64,000 bases of DNA from Nioella nitratireducens (GCF_001879715.1 NZ_MNBW01000006.1:1-64000), one strand, 5' to 3'; counted from the stretch's first letter, positions 44,454 to 54,686 are shown. Program-made: numbers and translations. The notes: a model not told the origin generated them from the letters alone.

Positions 44454-45326
44454 TCAGTCGATCAGCCCCGCATGTTGCATGGCGGCCTTGATCGCGGCCC
44501 GGGTCGCATCTTCGACCGGAACCAGCGGCAGGCGCACCTCGTCCGAACACAGGCCCAGAACCGACATGGCGAATTTGACGCCACACAACCCCGGTTCCAT
44601 GAAGATCGCCTCGTGCAGCGGCATCAGCCGGTCCTGATACTCCAACGCCTTCGGCCAGTCGCCCGCCGCCATCGCGGCCTGAAATTCGGCACACAGACGC
44701 GGCGCGACATTGGCGGTTACGCTGATACAGCCGACGCCACCATGGGCGTTGAAGCCGAGCGCGCTGGCATCCTCTGCCGAAAGCTGAATGAAATCCGGGC
44801 CGCAGGTGCGCCGTTGCTTGCTGACCCGCGCCATGTCGGCGGTGGCGTCCTTGACCCCGACGATATGGGGCAGCTTCGCCAGGTGCCCCATGGTTTCCGG
44901 GGTCATGTCGATGACCGAGCGCGGCGGGATATTATAGATGTAGATCGGCAATCCAATGGCATTCAATGCGCTGTAATGCGCGATCAGGCCGCGTTGCGTG
45001 GGCTTGTTGTAGTAGGGCGTGACAACCAGTGCCGCATCGGCGCCAACATCCTTGGCGTGCTGCACGAAGCGGACCGCCTCAATCGTGTTGTTGGACCCGG
45101 CCCCGGCCATAACCGGCACCCGTCCCGCAGCGGCCTGCACCACCGCCTCGACCACCTGTTCATGCTCTTCATGCGTCAGTGTCGGGCTTTCGCCCGTGGT
45201 CCCGACCGGCACCAACCCGTTCGAGCCTTCGGCGATCTGCCAATCGACAAGTTTCTTGAGCGTGTCGAAATCCACAGCGCCGTCCTTGAACGGCGTGACC
45301 AATGCGGGCATCGAGCCTTTGAACAT
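44454..45326 (-). CDS. dapA: 4-hydroxy-tetrahydrodipicolinate synthase
   Basis: 290 aa, normal. [28 protein letters not shown], the catalytic Tyr in [11 protein letters not shown] and the Schiff-base Lys in HIVGVKDAT identify DapA. It condenses pyruvate and aspartate semialdehyde for lysine and diaminopimelate. AAGGAAG stands before ATG 45326, and the longer upstream frame runs into the divergent slt gene. Divergent promoter region shared with slt. Confidence 0.96.
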   Translation of the reverse strand: MFKGSMPALVTPFKDGAVDFDTLKKLVDWQIAEGSNGLVPVGTTGESPTLTHEEHEQVVEAVVQAAAGRVPVMAGAGSNNTIEAVRFVQHAKDVGADAALVVTPYYNKPTQRGLIAHYSALNAIGLPIYIYNIPPRSVIDMTPETMGHLAKLPHIVGVKDATADMARVSKQRRTCGPDFIQLSAEDASALGFNAHGGVGCISVTANVAPRLCAEFQAAMAAGDWPKALEYQDRLMPLHEAIFMEPGLCGVKFAMSVLGLCSDEVRLPLVPVEDATRAAIKAAMQHAGLID

Positions 45327-45470
45327 CACACGCTTCCTTTCTTGTCGTAGATCGCCGGGGTCGGCGGTTGATCGCGGCAACTTGGCTGCCGACCGCCTAT
45401 TGCCAAGTTCCACAGTTGCAAGCAAGGGCCGAGGCCCTATCCTCTTGGCATGATTTAAGCAGGTGACACG

Positions 45471-47408
45471 ATGCGACGGATTCTTTTTTGTCTTTTCCTC
45501 GGGCTGTCCTCTGGCCCTGTCTCGGCCACGCCCGAGGCCCTTGCAACGGCGATAGAGGCGCTTGGTGGACGCGACTACGAGGCTGCATCCGAGGCAGAGG
45601 CCGCCATTACCGACCCGGTGGCCGCCGATGTCGTGGAATGGATACGTCTGCGGCAGGGCTACGGAGAGATGCAGGACTATACCGCTTTTCTGGCCCGCAA
45701 CGGCGATTGGCCGGGGCTGCCCTATCTTATCCAGATGGGCGAGCAGAACATCCCGGAAACGGCCTCGCCCGCCAGCGTCATCGCTTATTTCCAAGGACAA
45801 TCGCCGCGCACCGGCTGGGGGTCACTGCGTCTGGCGGCGGCCTTCTGGGCGGTGGATCGACGCGATGACGCGATGGCCGAGGCGATCCGGGCGTGGACCA
45901 CCATGTCGCTCAGCCGGGACGAGCATGACCAGTTCATGATCGACTGGCCGCTGACCCTGCGCCGCTATCACGAGGCGCGGCTCGATCACCTGTTGTGGCA
46001 GGGCGCGGAAGATCAGGCCGAGCGGATGTATCCGCTGGTCAGCGATGGCTGGCAGCGTCTGGCCGAGGCCCGCCTGCGTCTGCGCGACCGGCGTCCGGGC
46101 GTGGACGATGCCGTGGCCGCCGTGCCCGCCGACCTGCGTGACACTGGCGGGCTCAACTACGACCGCTTCGTCTGGCGCCTGCGCGAAGGACTGACCGACA
46201 GCGCCGTCAGCCTGATTCGCGAGACCTCCACCTCGGCAGAGGCGCTTGGCCGTCCGGCGGAATGGGCCAACCAACGCCGCATTCTGGCGCGGCAGTTCAT
46301 GCGGGACGGGCAGTTCGAGCTGGCCTATTCCTTGGCGGCCAATCACTTCGTCGACCCGGATGAGGACTATGTCGATTTCTCCGATCTGGAATGGATCGCG
46401 GGGTATACCGCGCTGCGGATGGGCGATGCCGATCTGGCGGTGTCGCATTTCCTGCGCTTCCAGCGGGCCGTGGAGTCGCCCATCTCGATGGGTCGCGCGG
46501 GCTATTGGCTGGGCCGTGCCTACGAGGCGCAGGGCAACAGCGAGGCGGCGGCCGAAGCCTACGCATTGGGGGCGCGCTACCAATCCAGTTTTTACGGCCA
46601 GCTGGCGGCGGAACGCGGTGGCCTGCCGACCGACCCCGCCTTTCTGGGACAGGAAGCGTTCGGCGACTGGCGGCAGGCGGATTTCGTGAATTCTTCGGTT
46701 TTTCACGCGGCGGGGCTGCTGCTGGAGGCGGGAAATATCCCGCTGGCCGAACGGTTCTGGACCCACCTGACAGAGAGCTTGTCGCGGACCGAGGCCGGGC
46801 AACTGGCCGACATGGCACTGGAGCTGAACGAACATCACATCGCCCTGATGATCGCCAAGCGCACCGCGCAGGATGGCAACGAGATCATGCGCGCCTACTA
46901 CCCTGTGGTGCCGGACCTGCTGGAGTTCGATCTGCCGGTCTCGGACCGGTTGGTGCATTCCATCGCGCGGCGGGAATCCGAGTTCGACCCAACGGTGATC
47001 AGCCACGCGGGCGCGGTCGGGCTGATGCAGGTCATGCCCCGTACCGGCCGGGAGATGGCCAGCCGCGTGGGCGTGTCCTTCAGCGAATCCCGCCTGCGCG
47101 ACGACCCGGCCTTCAACGCGACGCTCGGCGCGGGCTATCTCGATTTCCTGATCGAAGAATTCGGCCCCAACCCGGTGCTGATCGCCGTGGCCTATAACGC
47201 GGGCCCCAGCCGGGCCGAGCGCTGGATGGAGCTGTTCGGCGACCCGCGCGACAGCGAGGTGGACGTGGTGGACTGGATCGAGAGCATCCCCTTCCGCGAA
47301 ACCCGGAACTACGTGATGCGGGTCACGGAAAGCATGCGCATCTACGACGCCATGCTGACCGGGCGGCTGCCGGACCAGAGCCTGAGCGACCTGTTGCAAC
47401 AGCGCTGA
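45471..47408 (+). CDS. Soluble lytic murein transglycosylase (Slt70-like)
   Basis: 645 aa. A signal peptide (about 1-20) leads into a long helical superhelix (about 25-480). The C-terminal catalytic domain has the Glu in [13 protein letters not shown], then [14 protein letters not shown] and [14 protein letters not shown]. The enzyme cleaves peptidoglycan to anhydromuropeptides in the periplasm. It is divergent from dapA, itself a source of the wall precursor diaminopimelate. Confidence 0.94.
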   Translation: MRRILFCLFLGLSSGPVSATPEALATAIEALGGRDYEAASEAEAAITDPVAADVVEWIRLRQGYGEMQDYTAFLARNGDWPGLPYLIQMGEQNIPETASPASVIAYFQGQSPRTGWGSLRLAAAFWAVDRRDDAMAEAIRAWTTMSLSRDEHDQFMIDWPLTLRRYHEARLDHLLWQGAEDQAERMYPLVSDGWQRLAEARLRLRDRRPGVDDAVAAVPADLRDTGGLNYDRFVWRLREGLTDSAVSLIRETSTSAEALGRPAEWANQRRILARQFMRDGQFELAYSLAANHFVDPDEDYVDFSDLEWIAGYTALRMGDADLAVSHFLRFQRAVESPISMGRAGYWLGRAYEAQGNSEAAAEAYALGARYQSSFYGQLAAERGGLPTDPAFLGQEAFGDWRQADFVNSSVFHAAGLLLEAGNIPLAERFWTHLTESLSRTEAGQLADMALELNEHHIALMIAKRTAQDGNEIMRAYYPVVPDLLEFDLPVSDRLVHSIARRESEFDPTVISHAGAVGLMQVMPRTGREMASRVGVSFSESRLRDDPAFNATLGAGYLDFLIEEFGPNPVLIAVAYNAGPSRAERWMELFGDPRDSEVDVVDWIESIPFRETRNYVMRVTESMRIYDAMLTGRLPDQSLSDLLQQR

Positions 47409-47457
47409 TCCCGATCCGGTGTCGCCGCCTTTGGCGTCGATCCGGGGGCGGGTCGCC

Positions 47458-48090
47458 TCAGCCCCCTGAAGGGGGCCTCGCCGACCCGCTTGGGGCCAGC
47501 CCCAAACCCCGGAGTAGAAGGGGGCGGGGGCAGTGCGGCAGATCGAGGGTCAGGCGGTCGCCCTCGTACCGTCCCTTGATCAGGAAGCCGGGTTGGCGGA
47601 TCTCGGGGAAGTCCTCGGTCCAGTCGCGGAAGAGATCGCGGGTCACGACACGCGCGCCGAAGTCGCGGGCAGCGGTCAGGATCATTGGGTCGGCCGGGGC
47701 GTTCTTGGGGACGACCATGACCCTGTCCCTTGGGAGTTTGAGCCGACGGCTGAGCGGGCCGTCATGCAGGTAGCGGCCCTCCAGCTTGTAGCCCGCATTG
47801 GCGTCAAAAACGAGACCCGGAGTCAGGCCTGCCTCGGTCAGGGCGCGGATTACGTCGCGCACCGGGCGCAGGTCTGGGCGCCCCTCGTGCCAATGCATGA
47901 CATTGGACCCGTCAACAATGACCCAGTCCGGACCGGATCGTGGTTTGGGCCGCCATGCCCGCAGTACAAGGATCAGGCTGGCGATGGCGCAGGGGGTGGC
48001 CAGCAGCAGCCAATCGGATTGGCCGGGGATCAGGGCAGAGGCGAGGGTGCCAATAAGGGACAGGGCAAACAGGGAGGCAGGCAGGATCAT
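47458..48090 (-). CDS. Membrane-anchored NYN/Zc3h12a-type ribonuclease domain protein
   Basis: 210 aa. Two hydrophobic segments (about 3-20 and 25-42) precede a PIN-like NYN domain: DWVIVDGSNVMHWHEG with the first catalytic Asp, then VFDANAGYKLEG, PADPMILTAARDFGARVVTRDLFRDW. This matches the RNase_Zc3h12a group. Bacterial members are poorly studied. ATG 48090 gives the anchored form. It is flanked by slt and an S49 peptidase gene. Confidence 0.85.
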   Translation of the reverse strand: MILPASLFALSLIGTLASALIPGQSDWLLLATPCAIASLILVLRAWRPKPRSGPDWVIVDGSNVMHWHEGRPDLRPVRDVIRALTEAGLTPGLVFDANAGYKLEGRYLHDGPLSRRLKLPRDRVMVVPKNAPADPMILTAARDFGARVVTRDLFRDWTEDFPEIRQPGFLIKGRYEGDRLTLDLPHCPRPLLLRGLGLAPSGSARPPSGG

Positions 48091-48263
48091 GATACGGCTT
48101 ATCCGGGGGCGGCAGGCTGCCCGCCGGATAAGCCGCGTTTTGGGCAAAACCATGACGGCGCGCCCCCCATCCCCGTTCCGGACACGCGGTGTTGCGCCCT
48201 TTGCGGCCAGCCGGACACAGGGGCGTGTTTCCTCGGTCCGGTCCCTTGCCGCGCGGGAGGGGC

Positions 48264-49082
48264 ATGTCTACATGGGCTTCCATGAAGCGCTTCATTCCTT
48301 TCCTGAAATCCGATCCGCTGGTTGCCGTTATCCGGCTGAGCGGGCCGATTGCCTCCGGCGCGCGCGCCGGGCTGCTCAACGATCAGGCGGTGGCCCCGTT
48401 GATCGAGAAGGCTTTTCGCCGGGGCAAACCCAAGGCGGTGGCCTTGCTGATCAACTCGCCGGGCGGCTCGCCTGCGCAATCGTCGCTCATCGCGGCGCGC
48501 ATCCGGCGGCTGGCCGACGAGAAACAGGTTCCGGTGCACGCCTTTGTCGAGGATGTGGCGGCCTCGGGCGGCTATTGGCTGGCCTGCGCGGCGGACCAGA
48601 TCTGGCTCGACCAGACCTCGATCGCCGGGTCCATCGGGGTGATTTCGGCGGGCTTCGGCCTGCACGACCTGATCGCGCGGCACGGGATCGAGCGGCGGGT
48701 GCATACCTCTGGCAAGGACAAGTCGATGCTGGACCCGTTCCGGCCCGAACGCGCCGAGGACGTGGCCCGGCTGACCGCGATTCAGGAACAGGTGCACCAA
48801 AGCTTCATCGACCATGTCAAAACCCGCCGTGGGTCGCGTCTGGCCGAGAATGACGACTTGTTCACCGGCGAGTTCTGGGTGGGCCGCAAGGCGGTGGAGG
48901 TCGGGTTGGCCGATGGCATCGGCCACCTGGTGCCCAAGATGAAAGAGCACTTCGGCGACAAGACCCGCTTTGCCGTCTACGGCCCCAAGCGCGGGCTGTT
49001 CCAGCGGCTCGGGGCCAGCGTCGTGGCCGAAACCATCGGCCAGATCGAGGACCGGGCGCTTTGGGCGCGGATGGGGCTTTGA
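48264..49082 (+). CDS. S49 family serine peptidase (SppA/SohB-like)
   Basis: 272 aa. The nucleophile Ser is in DVAASGGYWLACAAD, and the partner Lys is in HTSGKDKSMLDPF. LLINSPGGSPAQS is the family oxyanion region. Short single-domain members digest signal peptides or membrane proteins. GGGAGG precedes ATG 48264; ATG 48282 is possible but lacks a ribosome site. It is followed directly by a small membrane zinc-ribbon gene. Confidence 0.92.
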   Translation: MSTWASMKRFIPFLKSDPLVAVIRLSGPIASGARAGLLNDQAVAPLIEKAFRRGKPKAVALLINSPGGSPAQSSLIAARIRRLADEKQVPVHAFVEDVAASGGYWLACAADQIWLDQTSIAGSIGVISAGFGLHDLIARHGIERRVHTSGKDKSMLDPFRPERAEDVARLTAIQEQVHQSFIDHVKTRRGSRLAENDDLFTGEFWVGRKAVEVGLADGIGHLVPKMKEHFGDKTRFAVYGPKRGLFQRLGASVVAETIGQIEDRALWARMGL

Positions 49083-49083
49083 C

Positions 49084-49299
49084 ATGATCGTCAAGATCGT
49101 CACCTTTTTCCTGATCGGCATGGCGGTCATGGCCATGTTCGGACGGCTCCGCTGGCCCGGTGGCGCGGCCCGCCGCAAACCCCGTAACCTGCGCGGCCGC
49201 TCATCCGGCAGCTTGCCCAAGCCCCGGACCTGCCCCAAATGCGGGCATATCAGCGTGACCGGGGACAACTGCCCGACTTGCACCAAAAGGAGCCGCTAG
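49084..49299 (+). CDS. Small membrane protein with C-terminal zinc ribbon
   Basis: 71 aa. One membrane helix (about 4-20) is followed by a basic linker and CPKCGHISVTGDNCPTC, a four-Cys zinc ribbon. The start is one base after the peptidase stop, and its TAG directly precedes the GTG start of the exchanger gene, so it is a true operon member. Function unknown; a partner of the peptidase is possible. Confidence 0.82.
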   Translation: MIVKIVTFFLIGMAVMAMFGRLRWPGGAARRKPRNLRGRSSGSLPKPRTCPKCGHISVTGDNCPTCTKRSR

Positions 49300-50262
49300 G
49301 TGCTGATCGACGACTTTCTGCTCGCGGGGCTGGGCCTTGTGATCCTGCTGTTGGCCGGGGACACGCTGGTGCGTGGCGCAGTCAATCTCAGCCTGCGGTT
49401 GGGGATTCCCGCGCTGATCGTCAGCCTGACCATCGTTGCGTTCGGCACCTCGGCGCCCGAGTTGCTGATCTCGGTCAGTGCCATTTCGGATGGGGTGCCG
49501 GGGCTGGCATTGGGCAACGTGGTGGGGTCGAACACCGCCAATATCCTGATGGTTCTGGGTATTCCGGCGGTGCTTTCGGGGCTGGACACGCGCGATGTCG
49601 ACAGCCGCCGCAATTTCCTGATCATGATCGGGGCGAGCCTGCTGTTTGTTGCGCTGGCGTTCATGGGGCCATTCCGCTGGTGGCACGGGCTGATCCTGCT
49701 GACCGGGCTGGCCCTGATGCTGGGCGAAAGCGCTTGGGCCGCCCGATGTCATCGCCGGGACACCGTCAATGACATCGCGGACGATCCCGACGAGGTCGAG
49801 GGGGCCGATCCCTCGATGCCGTGGTGGCAGATCATCGTCTTTCTGGTCCTCGGCCTGATCGGGCTGCCGCTTGGCGCCGACCTGCTGGTCGAAAGCTCGG
49901 TCGTGATCGCCCGCGCCTACGGGGTCAGCGAAACCGCGATCGGCCTGACCCTGGTGGCGGTTGGCACGTCTCTGCCAGAACTGGCCACGACGGTGATGGC
50001 CGCACTACGCCGCCACGGCGCTGTGGCGCTTGGCAACGTGGTCGGGTCCAACATCTTCAACCTTCTGGGGATCATCGGGGTGGCCTCGCTGATTGGGCCG
50101 ATCCCGGTCGATCCGGAATTCCTGACCTTCGATCTGTGGATCATGCTGGCCTGTTCTCTTTTGCTGATTCCCTTCGTCTATTTTCGATGGGTTTTCGGGC
50201 GCATCGTTGGGCTGGCCTTTATCGCGCTCTATGTCCTTTATGTGGTTCAAGTTCTGAGCTGA
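49300..50262 (+). CDS. Calcium/sodium antiporter family protein (YrbG-like)
   Basis: 320 aa with about ten helices and the two CaCA alpha repeats: VAFGTSAPELLISVSA with GNVVGSNTANI, and VAVGTSLPELATTVMAAL with GNVVGSNIFNL. This internal duplication is diagnostic. It exchanges cations across the inner membrane. The start is GTG 49300, with AAGGAG about nine bases upstream. Confidence 0.93.
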   Translation: MLIDDFLLAGLGLVILLLAGDTLVRGAVNLSLRLGIPALIVSLTIVAFGTSAPELLISVSAISDGVPGLALGNVVGSNTANILMVLGIPAVLSGLDTRDVDSRRNFLIMIGASLLFVALAFMGPFRWWHGLILLTGLALMLGESAWAARCHRRDTVNDIADDPDEVEGADPSMPWWQIIVFLVLGLIGLPLGADLLVESSVVIARAYGVSETAIGLTLVAVGTSLPELATTVMAALRRHGAVALGNVVGSNIFNLLGIIGVASLIGPIPVDPEFLTFDLWIMLACSLLLIPFVYFRWVFGRIVGLAFIALYVLYVVQVLS

Positions 50263-50279
50263 TCGGAGGGCAAGCGAGC

Positions 50280-51056
50280 ATGACGGCACTGGTGACAGGC
50301 GGCGCAAAGCGTCTTGGGCGGGCGATGGCCCTGGCCCTGGCGGGCGAGGGGCATGATGTGGCGATCCACTATGCCGGGTCCGCCGACGCGGCCGAGGCGA
50401 CGGCCGACGACATCCGCGCCATGGGACGCCGCGCCGTAACCTTGCAGGCCGACCTGCTGGACGAGGCGGCCACCCAATCCCTGATCCCCCGAGCGACCGA
50501 GGCCCTTGGCCAGCCGGTGACCGTGCTGATCAACAACGCCTCGATCTTTGAATATGACACTATCGACAGTATGACCCGCACCAGTTGGGACAGGCATATC
50601 GAGTCGAACCTGCGCGCGCCCGTGGCGCTGACGCAAGCTTTGGCCGCGCAGATGCCAGCCGCCACCCCCGATGAAAACGGCGAGCCGCAGGCGCGGGGGC
50701 TGGTCATCAACATGGTGGATCAGCGGGTCAACAAGCTGACCCCGGATTTCATGAGTTACACAATCGCCAAAATGGGCCTGTGGGCCTTTACCCGGACGGC
50801 GGCGCAGGCGCTGGCGCCGCATGTGCGCGTCAACGCCATCGGGCCGGGGCCGACCCTGCAAGGCGAACGCCAGAGCCCCGATCATTTCACCCGGCAACGC
50901 AAGGCGACGATCCTGCAACGTGGCTCTGACCCCGATGGCATCTGCGAAGCACTGCTCTATTTCCTGCGCGCGCGCGGTGTGACAGGGCAGTTGATCTGTG
51001 TCGATGGGGGCCAGCATCTGGCATGGCAGACCCCCGATATCCTAGGTGTGGAATAG
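50280..51056 (+). CDS. SDR oxidoreductase resembling pteridine reductase (PTR1/FolM)
   Basis: 258 aa. The NADP site is ALVTGGAKRLGRAMA, with NNAS. In place of the usual catalytic Ser the protein has INMVDQRVN, matching the NMVD motif of PTR1-type pteridine reductases in which Asp is catalytic; the Tyr and Lys are in SYTIAKMG. It probably reduces dihydropterins or dihydromonapterin. Ends LGVE. GGAGGG stands before ATG 50280. Confidence 0.85.
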   Translation: MTALVTGGAKRLGRAMALALAGEGHDVAIHYAGSADAAEATADDIRAMGRRAVTLQADLLDEAATQSLIPRATEALGQPVTVLINNASIFEYDTIDSMTRTSWDRHIESNLRAPVALTQALAAQMPAATPDENGEPQARGLVINMVDQRVNKLTPDFMSYTIAKMGLWAFTRTAAQALAPHVRVNAIGPGPTLQGERQSPDHFTRQRKATILQRGSDPDGICEALLYFLRARGVTGQLICVDGGQHLAWQTPDILGVE

Positions 51057-51222
51057 CGCTTTTCGAGTGGCTAATCTGCCTTCGACAAACAGTTTTCCAC
51101 TGGTAACGTTAGGGTAACAGGCGTGTTACAGTTTCATGTCTGCCACGCTCTGTTGACCAGCGTGAAGAAAAAAACCGTTCTAAACCAGATACTTACAGAA
51201 ATGCCTAAAAATTAATCAAATG

Positions 51223-51271
51223 GGGGAACCTGCAAGAAAACAAGGAAAAATCTGGGTTCCCCAAGTTTTTT
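51223..51271 (+). terminator. Probable terminator with 24-base loop
   Basis: GGGGAACC (51223-51230) pairs perfectly with GGTTCCCC (51255-51262), followed by AAG and six T. The loop is long, so efficiency is uncertain. Confidence 0.55.
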
Positions 51272-51279
51272 CCAGAAGG

Positions 51280-51288
51280 TTATCCACA
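51280..51288 (+). promoter_or_regulatory. Perfect DnaA box
   Basis: TTATCCACA is an exact match to the DnaA consensus. TTTTCCACT (51093) and the reversed TTGTCCACG (51294-51302) each differ at two positions. It may regulate uvrC or titrate DnaA; the genes usual at alphaproteobacterial origins are absent. Confidence 0.6.
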
Positions 51289-51367
51289 GAAACCGTGGAC
51301 AAGGTTTTCCTTGAACATCCTGTCATCTCGTTGCAGCCCACAATGGAATCGAGCCAGCGTCTGAATC

Positions 51368-53236
51368 ATGTCCGAGTCCCCCTCTGAAACGCCGCTTTCG
51401 GGCCACAGGCTGATCGCGTCCCAGTTGCGCCTGCTGGACAGCTCGCCGGGTGTCTACCGGATGCTGGATGCACAGTCGCGGGTGCTGTATGTCGGCAAGG
51501 CGCGCAATCTCAAGCGGCGGGTGGCAAATTACGCCAAGCCCACGGGCCATAGTGCGCGCATTGCGCGGATGATCCGCGAAACGACCGAGATGATGTTCCT
51601 GACCACGCGCACGGAAACCGAAGCGCTGCTTTTGGAACAGAACCTGATCAAGCAGCTCAAGCCGCGCTACAACGTGCTGCTGCGCGATGACAAGAGCTTT
51701 CCCAACATCCTCGTCAGCCGGTCACATGCGTTTCCGCAGATCAAGAAGCATCGCGGTGCCCGCAAGGAGAAGGGTCACTATTATGGCCCCTTCGCCAGCG
51801 CCGACGCGGTGAACCGGACGCTGAACCAGTTGCAAAAGGTGTTTTTGCTGCGCAATTGCACCGACGCCAATTTCGAAAGCCGCACGCGTCCTTGCCTGCT
51901 TTACCAGATCAAGCGCTGTTCCGGGCCCTGCGTCGGGCTGATTTCCGAGGCTGACTATGCGCAATCGGTGAAGGATGCCGAGCGGTTCCTGTCGGGCGGC
52001 AGCACCGACATACAGGAAACGCTTGCAGCGGAAATGCAGGCGGCGTCCGACGCGATGGAGTTCGAGCGTGCAGCGGCCCTGCGCGACCGCATCCGCGCGC
52101 TGACCACGGTGCAGGGCAGTCAGGGCATCAACCCGCGCGGCGTGGCCGAGGCGGATGTGATCGCGCTGCACATGGAGGGCGGGCAAGCCTGCGTGCAGGT
52201 CTTCTTCATCCGCGCGAACCAGAACTGGGGCAACCGCGACTTCTACCCCCGCACCGGGTCGGGGGCGGAAGAGCCCGAGGTGCTGGAGGCGTTCATGGGC
52301 CAGTTCTACGACACCAAGGAGCCGCCCCGGCAAATCCTGCTGTCCCACCCGATCGAGAACCCCGACCTGATGGCGCAGGCGCTGAGCGACAAGAAGGGCC
52401 GCAAGGTCGAGCTTCTGGTGCCGTTGCGCGGGGAAAAGGCCGAACTGGTCGCGGGCGCGGCACGCAACGCCCGCGAAAGCCTTGCCCGCAAGATGAGCGA
52501 GGCGGCGACACAAGCGCGCCTGCTGGACGGTCTGGCCGAGGCGTTCGGACTGGAGACGCCGCCGGAACGGATCGAGGTTTACGACAACTCTCACATCCAG
52601 GGCACCAACGCCGTGGGCGGCATGATCGTGGCGGGACGGGAAGGATTCCTGAAAAGCCAGTATCGCAAGTTCAACATCAAAGATGAGAGCCTGACGCCGG
52701 GCGACGATTTCGGGATGATGAAAGAGGTGTTGAACCGCCGCTTCAAACGCCTGCTGAAGGAAGACCCCGACCGCGAAACCGATGCGTGGCCCGACCTGCT
52801 GCTGATCGACGGTGGCGCCGGGCAGGTCAGTGCCGTGGCCGAGATCATGGCCGATCTGGGGGTGGATGACGTGCCCTTTATCGGTGTCGCCAAGGGGATC
52901 GACCGCGATGCGGGTAAAGAGGAATTTCACCGCCCGGGCCAGCGGCCCTTTGCGTTGAAGCGCAATGACCCGGTGCTCTATTTCGTGCAACGTCTGCGGG
53001 ACGAAGCGCACCGCTTTGCCATCGGCACACACCGCGCCAAGCGGGCCAAGGCCGTCGGGGCGACGCCGCTCGACGATGTGCCCGGCGTGGGGGCGACCCG
53101 CAAGCGCGCGCTGCTGACTCATTTTGGCAGCGCCAAGGCCGTGGCCCGCGCGGACCTGGCCGACCTCAAGGCGGTAGACGGAATCTCGGACACGCTGGCC
53201 GAGACGATCTACGACTATTTCCACGAAAAAGGCTGA
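51368..53236 (+). CDS. uvrC: UvrABC excinuclease subunit C
   Basis: 622 aa, full length. The GIY-YIG nuclease domain is [28 protein letters not shown] UvrB-binding UVR motif lies around [13 protein letters not shown]. The RNase H-like nuclease half has [20 protein letters not shown], and two HhH motifs end the protein. It makes both cuts in nucleotide excision repair. A possible DnaA box lies 80 bases upstream; no LexA box was seen there. Confidence 0.97.
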   Translation: MSESPSETPLSGHRLIASQLRLLDSSPGVYRMLDAQSRVLYVGKARNLKRRVANYAKPTGHSARIARMIRETTEMMFLTTRTETEALLLEQNLIKQLKPRYNVLLRDDKSFPNILVSRSHAFPQIKKHRGARKEKGHYYGPFASADAVNRTLNQLQKVFLLRNCTDANFESRTRPCLLYQIKRCSGPCVGLISEADYAQSVKDAERFLSGGSTDIQETLAAEMQAASDAMEFERAAALRDRIRALTTVQGSQGINPRGVAEADVIALHMEGGQACVQVFFIRANQNWGNRDFYPRTGSGAEEPEVLEAFMGQFYDTKEPPRQILLSHPIENPDLMAQALSDKKGRKVELLVPLRGEKAELVAGAARNARESLARKMSEAATQARLLDGLAEAFGLETPPERIEVYDNSHIQGTNAVGGMIVAGREGFLKSQYRKFNIKDESLTPGDDFGMMKEVLNRRFKRLLKEDPDRETDAWPDLLLIDGGAGQVSAVAEIMADLGVDDVPFIGVAKGIDRDAGKEEFHRPGQRPFALKRNDPVLYFVQRLRDEAHRFAIGTHRAKRAKAVGATPLDDVPGVGATRKRALLTHFGSAKAVARADLADLKAVDGISDTLAETIYDYFHEKG

Positions 53237-53313
53237 CGGGCGCGACGCGATTACCTGCCTGTCGGTCGCAGGCGGGGCTGGCCCAATCCCGGCAACCGCG
53301 CTAATGCTTGCCC

Positions 53314-53985
53314 ATGCGATGGACCTTGCCAAATATCCTGACAGTGGCGCGCCTTGCGGCGGCCCCAGGCGTTGCGATCATCTTCCTGATCCTGCCGCGT
53401 CCCTTTGCCGATTGGGCCGCCCTGATCCTGTTCGTCACGGCAGCGGTCACCGATTGGCTTGACGGCTATCTGGCGCGGCTATGGAAACAGCACAGCCGCT
53501 TTGGCGCCATGCTGGACCCGATTGCCGACAAGGCCATGGTGATCATCGCCCTGGCGACGCTGATGGGGCTTTACGGGTTCACGACGCTGTTGATCCTGCC
53601 GGTGGCCGCGATCCTGTTTCGAGAGGTTTTCGTCTCGGGCCTGCGGGAATTTCTGGGCAACAAGGCGGGGTCGCTACAGGTGACCAAGCTGGCCAAGTGG
53701 AAGACGACAGTCCAGATGATCGCCATCGCGGTGCTGTTTTCCTACGGTATCTTCGAGCATCATTTCGGCATGAACGTGATCGGCATGAGCCCCGAGATCG
53801 TGCGGCAGATCATGTCGGGCGAGATCGAGGACGAGTTCAACCTGATCCTGCTGAGTGAGGGGGCGATCATCGCCTACCGCGCCGGGCTGGTCCTGTTGTG
53901 GCTGGCCGCCGCCCTTACCGTGGCCACGGGGGTGGACTATCTGGTCAAGGCGATGCCGCATCTGAAAGAGGACCCCCATGATTGA
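53314..53985 (+). CDS. pgsA: CDP-diacylglycerol-glycerol-3-phosphate 3-phosphatidyltransferase
   Basis: 223 aa with about five membrane helices. The CDP-alcohol phosphotransferase motif reads DGYLAR then GAMLDPIADK, with all the conserved Asp residues. It makes phosphatidylglycerophosphate, the precursor of phosphatidylglycerol. ATG 53314 is chosen; a TTG at 53308 is in frame. Its end overlaps moaD by eight bases, as is common in this group. Confidence 0.94.
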   Translation: MRWTLPNILTVARLAAAPGVAIIFLILPRPFADWAALILFVTAAVTDWLDGYLARLWKQHSRFGAMLDPIADKAMVIIALATLMGLYGFTTLLILPVAAILFREVFVSGLREFLGNKAGSLQVTKLAKWKTTVQMIAIAVLFSYGIFEHHFGMNVIGMSPEIVRQIMSGEIEDEFNLILLSEGAIIAYRAGLVLLWLAAALTVATGVDYLVKAMPHLKEDPHD

Positions 53986-54226
53986 GCTGCGTTATTTCGC
54001 CTGGCTGCGCGAACGAGTCGGCACGGGGCACGAAACGGTCGAGACCGAGGCCGCCACGGTCGCCGATCTGATCGAGGAACTGAAAGCGCGGGACGAGGGC
54101 TATGCCTTTGCCTTTTCCGACACGGGCGCGATTCGCGCCGCCGTGGACCAGGAGCTGGTGGCGTTCGACGCGCCGCTGGCCGGCGCGCGCGAGGTGGCGT
54201 TCTTCCCGCCCATGACCGGGGGCTGA
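53978..54226 (+). CDS. moaD: Molybdopterin synthase sulfur carrier subunit
   Basis: 82 aa, ubiquitin-like, with the essential C-terminal Gly-Gly (FFPPMTGG). The C-terminus is made a thiocarboxylate and donates sulfur in molybdopterin synthesis. It overlaps pgsA and is followed one base later by moaE. Confidence 0.95.
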   Translation: MIELRYFAWLRERVGTGHETVETEAATVADLIEELKARDEGYAFAFSDTGAIRAAVDQELVAFDAPLAGAREVAFFPPMTGG

Positions 54227-54227
54227 G

Positions 54228-54686
54228 ATGCCCGAGATCATCGTTCAGGCCGAAACTTTCGACATGGGCGCGATGCTGAACCGTTTTGCGGGGCGGCAGG
54301 TCAACGCGGGCGCGGTGGTCAGCTTTTCGGGGATCGTTCGGGATGTCGCTACAGGTGACCTGAACGCCATGGAGATCGAGCATTATCCGGGCATGACCGA
54401 AAGGGCGTTGGCAAAGATCGCGGACGAGGCGATGGACCGCTGGTCGCTGGCCGATGCGTTCATTCTGCACCGCCATGGCCGGATGGGACCGGGCGAGACC
54501 ATCATGATGGTCGCCACGGCGTCGCGCCACCGGGCCGATGCCTTTGCGGCGGCGGAATTCCTGATGGATTATCTGAAATCCCGCGCGCCCTTTTGGAAGA
54601 AGGAACTCACGTCCGACGGCGCGGCATGGGTCGAGGCCCGCGACGAGGACGAAGACGCGCTCTCCCGCTGGCAATCCGGGGGGTAG
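54228..54686 (+). CDS. moaE: Molybdopterin synthase catalytic subunit
   Basis: 152 aa. VVSFSGIVRD, MEIEHYPGMTERAL, HRHGRMGPGE and the catalytic Lys in RAPFWKKEL identify MoaE. It joins MoaD to convert precursor Z to molybdopterin. The two genes abut, matching a 1:1 complex. The 240-base gap after it, up to the convergent RNase gene, shows nothing I can name. Confidence 0.96.
   Translation: MPEIIVQAETFDMGAMLNRFAGRQVNAGAVVSFSGIVRDVATGDLNAMEIEHYPGMTERALAKIADEAMDRWSLADAFILHRHGRMGPGETIMMVATASRHRADAFAAAEFLMDYLKSRAPFWKKELTSDGAAWVEARDEDEDALSRWQSGG

Larger units (their letters stand above)
51057..51367. other. AT-rich 311-base gap between the SDR gene and uvrC
   Basis: No gene. The stretch is much richer in A/T than its surroundings. 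It contains CACGCT/AGCGTG and GTAAC/GTTAC inverted repeats, a terminator-like hairpin (51223-51271), a perfect DnaA box (51280-51288) and two weaker boxes (51093-51101; 51294-51302, reversed). Confidence 0.7.

Noticed and set aside
51057-51367. Chromosomal origin of replication
   Set aside because: One perfect and two poor DnaA boxes are too few, and none of the genes usually next to alphaproteobacterial origins is present. Kept only as a DnaA-box finding.
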